Below are positions 5,351 to 8,481 of a stretch of DNA of 8,481 nucleotides, piece after piece (the stretch's first letter is position 1; each line of letters opens with the position of its first letter). The translations under genes and the position numbers were made by a program. Location: assembly GCA_016218465.1 (NCBI GenBank), contig JACREA010000191.1:1-8481 (forward strand). Direction: 5' to 3'. Origin of the DNA: Nitrosomonadales bacterium (GTDB lineage: Bacteria; Pseudomonadota; Gammaproteobacteria; Burkholderiales; Gallionellaceae). The notes beneath the pieces are model-generated. The model did no database searches. It was not told the DNA's origin and was given only the letters and a program-made list of their open reading frames with translations.

Positions 5351-6019
5351 ATGACAGAGATTGTGCAGGCAATTAATCTCGGTAAGCAAGTGCTAAGCGG
5401 CGAACAGCCGCTGACCATTTTTCACGAGGTCAATTTCGCCGTCGAAGCAGGCGACAGCTTGTCGATTGTCGTCGCATCCGGCTCCGGCAAATCCACGCTG
5501 CTCGGCCTGCTCGCCGGACTGGACGAACCGAGCAGCGGCAGCGTGCGGCTCGACGGCTCGGACCTATTCGCGCTGGACGAAGATGGGCGCGCCAGGCTGC
5601 GCGGCGAACTGGTGGGATTCGTGTTCCAGTCGTTCCAGTTGCTGCCCGCACTGTCCGCGCTGGAAAACGTCATGCTGCCGCTGGAGCTGCGCGGAACACC
5701 GGATGCGCGCGAGCGCGCTACAGACTCGCTGCGCCAGGTCGGCCTGAGCGAACGCGACCATCATTTGCCCAAACACCTTTCCGGCGGCGAGCAGCAGCGA
5801 GTTGCGCTGGCGCGCGCCTTCGTCACCCAACCGAAAATCCTGTTCGCCGACGAACCCACCGGAAACCTAGACGCCGCCACCGGCGCGCAGGTCATCGAAC
5901 TGATGCTGGAACTCAACCGCGCGCAGGGCACGACGCTGATCCTTGTCACCCACGACGAAGCGCTGGCACGGCGCTGCGGCAGACAGTTGCGGCTGGAGGC
6001 GGGGCGGGTGGTGCAGTGA
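5351..6019 (+). CDS. ybbA: ABC transporter ATPase YbbA (LolD/MacB-like family)
   Basis: YbbA is the cytoplasmic ATPase partner of the membrane protein YbbP, in the MacB/LolD-type mechanotransmission family; the substrate is not established. The 222 residues have Q-loop Q93 (VFQSFQLLP), signature LSGGEQQR (143-150), Walker B ILFADEP with D167/E168, D-loop GNLD and H-loop H201. The P-loop reads V-A-S-G-S-G-K-S-T (41-49): the first Gly of GxxxxGK[ST] is Val (GTC at 5471-5473), which is very unusual. ATG 5351 fits the family N-terminus; ATG 5336 and ATG 5312 are also in frame, the last lying in the end of the compound repeat. There is no clear ribosome site. The stop overlaps the ybbP start by GTGA. 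Confidence 0.92.
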   Translation: MTEIVQAINLGKQVLSGEQPLTIFHEVNFAVEAGDSLSIVVASGSGKSTLLGLLAGLDEPSSGSVRLDGSDLFALDEDGRARLRGELVGFVFQSFQLLPALSALENVMLPLELRGTPDARERATDSLRQVGLSERDHHLPKHLSGGEQQRVALARAFVTQPKILFADEPTGNLDAATGAQVIELMLELNRAQGTTLILVTHDEALARRCGRQLRLEAGRVVQ

Positions 6020-8481
6020 ACCTCCTCCGCCTCTCCCTCAATCTCCTGCGCCGCGACTGGCGTGCCGGGGAATGGCGCGTGCTGTTGCTGGCGCTGGTGC
6101 TGGCGGTGGGCAGTCTCGCCACCGTTGGGCTGTTCGCCGACCGGGTGCGGCAGGCGTTGCAGCAGGAGGCGCAGAGCCTGATCGGGGCGGATATGCGCAT
6201 CACCTCGATGCGCCCATTTCCGCCGGCCTATCGCGCTGCGGCGCAGGCGCGCGGGTTACGGACGGCGATGAGCCTGTCTTTTCCGAGCATGGTGGTGTTC
6301 GGCGAGCAAAACTTGCTGAGCGAGATCCAGCTGGTCGAGCCGGGTTATCCGCTGCGCGGCAAGATCACGATCGATCCACCCTCTCCCCCAGCCCCTCTCC
6401 CACAAGTGGGCGAGGGGAGAATGAGTTCCATTCCCGCGCCGGGCACGATCTGGGCGAGTCAGCGGCTGTTGCGCCGCCTTGAGATACGCTTGGGCGACGA
6501 GGTCAGCATCGGCAGGCAGCGCTTCGTGGTGGCGGCTGCCATCGTGCGCGACATTGACCAGTCGATCGGCTTTGCCAGCTTTGCGCCGCGCGTGCTGCTG
6601 AATGCGCAGGACCTTGCCGCAACCGGGTTGGATCAGGAAGGCAGCCGCATCAATTACCGGCTGCTGATTGCCGGTGACGTGCGCCAAATCGCCGAGCTGC
6701 GCGACGAGCTGAAAGGCAAACTGACCGACTACCAGAAGCTGGAAGACGTGCGTGATGCGCGTCCTGAAATTCGCACCGCGCTGGAACGCGCCGAGCATTT
6801 CCTCGGGCTTGCCGCGCTGACTGCCGCGATCTTGGCGGGCGCGGCGATGGCGCTGGCGTCGCGGCGTTTTGTGCTGCGCCATCTGGACGGCTGCGCGGTA
6901 ATGCGCTGCATCGGCGCACAACAGGGGCAGGTACTGCGCCTGTTTCTCTACCAGTTCCTGCTGCTCGGCGTTGTTGCGGTGCTGCTCGGTTGCGCGCTGG
7001 GATACGCCACTCAAGCCGTGCTGGTCGGGTTCATCGAATCGATGCGCGATGCGGAGCTGCCGCAGCCGACCGTGTTGCCCGCGCTCAAGGCGGTGGCAAG
7101 CGGTTTTGCGTTGCTGCTCGGTTTTGCCTTCTTGCCATTGCTGCAATTGCGCAAGGTGTCGCCGCTGCGCGTGTTGCGCCGCGAGCTGGGCGCGCCACAA
7201 ACCAGCACGGGCATGGTGTATGGCTTGGCGATGCTGGTGCTGGCAGGACTGTTCCTGTGGCAGGCGGACTCGTTCGAATTGGGCTTCGCGATGCTGGGCG
7301 GGCTGCTCGCGGGCCTGTTGCTGTTCGGCGGGCTGGCGGGGTTGATGCTCTATGGGCTGGCGCGCTATTCATCCCTGTTTCATCCGCAGCTGCGCCATGC
7401 CCTTAACAATCTGGCGCGGCACGGGCGTGACTCTGCGCTGCAGGTGGTGGCGCTCGGTCTGGGCGGCATGGCATTGCTGTTGTTGACGCTGGTGCGCGGC
7501 GATCTGCTGCAAAGCTGGCAAGGCAAGCTGCCGCCGGAAACGCCGAACCGCTTCGTCGTGAACATCCAGCCCGATCAGCGGCAACCCTTGCTTGATTTTT
7601 TCGCGCGGCAGTCCGTGCCGCTGCCGGAGTTGCTGCCGATGGTGCGCGGCAGGCTGGTCGCCATTAATCACGTCACTATCAACGGCGACAGTTACCCTGA
7701 TCCGCACGCTCGCGAGATGGTGGAGCGCGAATTCAATCTGTCCTGGGCTGAGAAGATGCCGGAATGGAACGAGCTGGTGAGCGGCAGTTGGTGGACACCT
7801 CAAAGTGCGGATACAAATACGTCGTCACTGATGGAGCCACAAGCCATTCGACTAAGCCCGCAAGCGGGCAAGTCGCTGGTTAACCGGCGAAGGCCGGTGT
7901 CCAGTTCATTACAAACACTGGATTCCGGCCTTCGCCGGAATGACGAAATTCCAAGCGAGCGCAAGGAGCTTTCGGTGGAAGAGGGCATCGCCGAACGGCT
8001 CGGCATCCACCTCGGCGACGAGCTTACCTACGAGGTGGTGGCTACGCTTTTCACCGCGCGGGTAGCCAATCTGCGCAAGGTGCAATGGGATTCGATGAAG
8101 GTGAATTTCTTCGTGATCACCACGCCGGAGCTGCTCAGGGATTTTCCGGTGAGCTATCTCACCAGCTTCTACCTGCCGCCTGACAAGGTTCGCGTCGGCG
8201 ATCAACTGGTACGCGAATTTCCCACGATGCTGGTGATCGACACCGGCGCGTTGATCGCGCAGGTGCGCGGCATCATGGACCAGATCGCGCAAACCGTCAC
8301 GGTGGTGTTTGTGTTCACGCTGTTTAGCGGTCTTGCGGTGCTGTATGCGGCGCTGCTTGCCACGCAGGACGAGCGTATCCGTGAGGCGGCGATCCTGCGC
8401 ACGTGGGGTGCGGACAGCCGCTACGTGCGCCGTTTGCATCTGGGCGAATTCGCCGTGCTGGGGTTACTGAGCGGCCTGCTC
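6016..8481 (+). CDS. ybbP: ABC transporter permease YbbP (FtsX/MacB-like), partial at right edge, with two in-frame repeat inserts
   Basis: The GTG start overlaps the ybbA stop (GTGA), and the frame is open for 822 codons to the window edge. Topology: membrane segment 1 at about 22-41, periplasmic domain to about 255, membrane segments near 262-282, 309-336, 360-380, 400-416, 424-455 and 474-496, a second periplasmic domain to about 755, then a segment at 760-784 and the start of the last bundle. The duplicated FtsX arrangement and the ybbA-ybbP pairing match E. coli YbbP (about 800 residues). This protein would be longer because of two inserts encoded by palindromic repeats: residues about 121-135 (PPSPPAPLPQVGEGR) and about 603-644. 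Native-looking sequence resumes at once after each (PAPGTIWAS and ELSVEEGIAERLG), so the frame is kept. Both inserts fall in periplasmic domains. Confidence 0.9.
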   Translation, partial: MNLLRLSLNLLRRDWRAGEWRVLLLALVLAVGSLATVGLFADRVRQALQQEAQSLIGADMRITSMRPFPPAYRAAAQARGLRTAMSLSFPSMVVFGEQNLLSEIQLVEPGYPLRGKITIDPPSPPAPLPQVGEGRMSSIPAPGTIWASQRLLRRLEIRLGDEVSIGRQRFVVAAAIVRDIDQSIGFASFAPRVLLNAQDLAATGLDQEGSRINYRLLIAGDVRQIAELRDELKGKLTDYQKLEDVRDARPEIRTALERAEHFLGLAALTAAILAGAAMALASRRFVLRHLDGCAVMRCIGAQQGQVLRLFLYQFLLLGVVAVLLGCALGYATQAVLVGFIESMRDAELPQPTVLPALKAVASGFALLLGFAFLPLLQLRKVSPLRVLRRELGAPQTSTGMVYGLAMLVLAGLFLWQADSFELGFAMLGGLLAGLLLFGGLAGLMLYGLARYSSLFHPQLRHALNNLARHGRDSALQVVALGLGGMALLLLTLVRGDLLQSWQGKLPPETPNRFVVNIQPDQRQPLLDFFARQSVPLPELLPMVRGRLVAINHVTINGDSYPDPHAREMVEREFNLSWAEKMPEWNELVSGSWWTPQSADTNTSSLMEPQAIRLSPQAGKSLVNRRRPVSSSLQTLDSGLRRNDEIPSERKELSVEEGIAERLGIHLGDELTYEVVATLFTARVANLRKVQWDSMKVNFFVITTPELLRDFPVSYLTSFYLPPDKVRVGDQLVREFPTMLVIDTGALIAQVRGIMDQIAQTVTVVFVFTLFSGLAVLYAALLATQDERIREAAILRTWGADSRYVRRLHLGEFAVLGLLSGLL
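6380..6422. repeat. GC-rich palindromic repeat in frame inside ybbP
   Basis: CCCCTC (6392-6397) pairs with GAGGGG (6412-6417), and inside CCCAC (6399-6403) pairs with GTGGG (6406-6410) around a two-base loop, with one T/C mismatch. Preceded by CCCTCTCCCCCAG. This CT-rich arm and GA-rich arm form is a well-known type of dispersed proteobacterial repeat (translating as SPSPTSGRGE or PAPLPQVGEG). It is unrelated to the compound repeats in this window. Exact ends are estimated from where YbbP-like sequence stops and resumes. Confidence 0.65.
7824..7944 (-). repeat. Compound three-hairpin repeat, copy 2 (in frame inside ybbP)
   Basis: Inverted relative to copy 1. Ends are GTCACT (7824-7829) and AATGAC (7939-7944). 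Hairpin a: TTCCGGC/GCCGGAA (7923-7929, 7934-7940). Central pairing: TCCAGT/ACTGGA (7900-7905, 7917-7922). Hairpin b: CCGGC/GCCGG (7884-7888, 7893-7897). Hairpin c: CGACT (7849-7853) with AGTCG (7871-7875) enclosing GCCCG/CGGGC (7856-7860, 7865-7869). The order, spacing and blocks TAACCAGC, ACTTG and GAATGGCT are shared with copy 1 after reverse complementing. It is open in the ybbP frame and adds about 41 residues. Confidence 0.85.

Noticed and set aside
5194..5418. Upstream extension of tesA to ATG 5352 or ATG 5418
   Set aside because: Runs through the repeat and into the ybbA coding region and would place the signal peptide internally; kept only as an alternative if the repeat-derived ATG is not used.
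6256..7200. 314-codon minus-strand open frame in the ybbP region
   Set aside because: Gln/His/Arg-rich composition typical of antisense reading of GC-rich coding DNA; the plus strand encodes the ybbP membrane protein continuously here.
7909..8439. 176-codon minus-strand open frame ending in a VIPAKAGIQ peptide
   Set aside because: Antisense of ybbP; the C-terminal peptide is only the translation of the compound repeat.

Overview
The window looks like accessory-edged chromosome of a betaproteobacterium, possibly Nitrosomonadales/Gallionellaceae-like. This is inferred from moderately high GC, betaproteobacterial-looking RlmM, HAD, SppA and TesA proteins, and abundant short palindromic repeats. 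The exact taxon cannot be fixed from the sequence alone.

Layout. Bases 1-139 are the right end of an IS3-family insertion sequence (last 32 residues of OrfB plus the terminal inverted repeat). It has inserted into an IS1595-family element (about 140-827) and removed the end of its transposase. Next comes a 64-bp degenerate copy of the 3' end of rlmM (847-909), then a minus-strand two-gene unit: a small unknown protein (1614-1390) overlapping a nucleotidyltransferase-fold protein (1397-918). The intact rlmM follows (2810-1701), and its own 3' end is the second copy of the 64-bp repeat. The two-gene unit is therefore bracketed by duplicated rlmM tails, as expected for an insertion at the 3' end of a housekeeping gene. 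Divergent from rlmM is a HAD phosphatase - sppA pair (2906-4540). Convergent to sppA is tesA (5193-4591). Divergent from tesA is ybbA-ybbP (5351-8481, ybbP running off the window); tesA/ybbA/ybbP is the same neighbourhood known from E. coli.

The most unusual feature is the short repeats. Two copies of a 121-128 bp compound element (5189-5316 and 7824-7944, opposite orientation) share ends GTCATT...RTGAC, one central inverted repeat and three hairpins. Several base pairs differ between the copies in a compensatory way, so the fold and not only the sequence appears conserved. One copy fills almost the whole tesA-ybbA intergenic region and supplies the apparent tesA start codon; the other lies in frame inside ybbP. 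Two further, unrelated palindromic repeats also lie in frame inside genes: one in ybbP (about 6380-6422) and one in the interdomain region of rlmM (2358-2383). Together they resemble the in-frame palindromic elements known from Rickettsia.

Two conserved genes carry suspicious active-site changes: the YbbA P-loop has Val where the first Gly of GxxxxGKS belongs, and the nucleotidyltransferase has D-I-A in place of the metal-binding D-x-D. No CRISPR array, tRNA, rRNA or convincing intrinsic terminator was seen.
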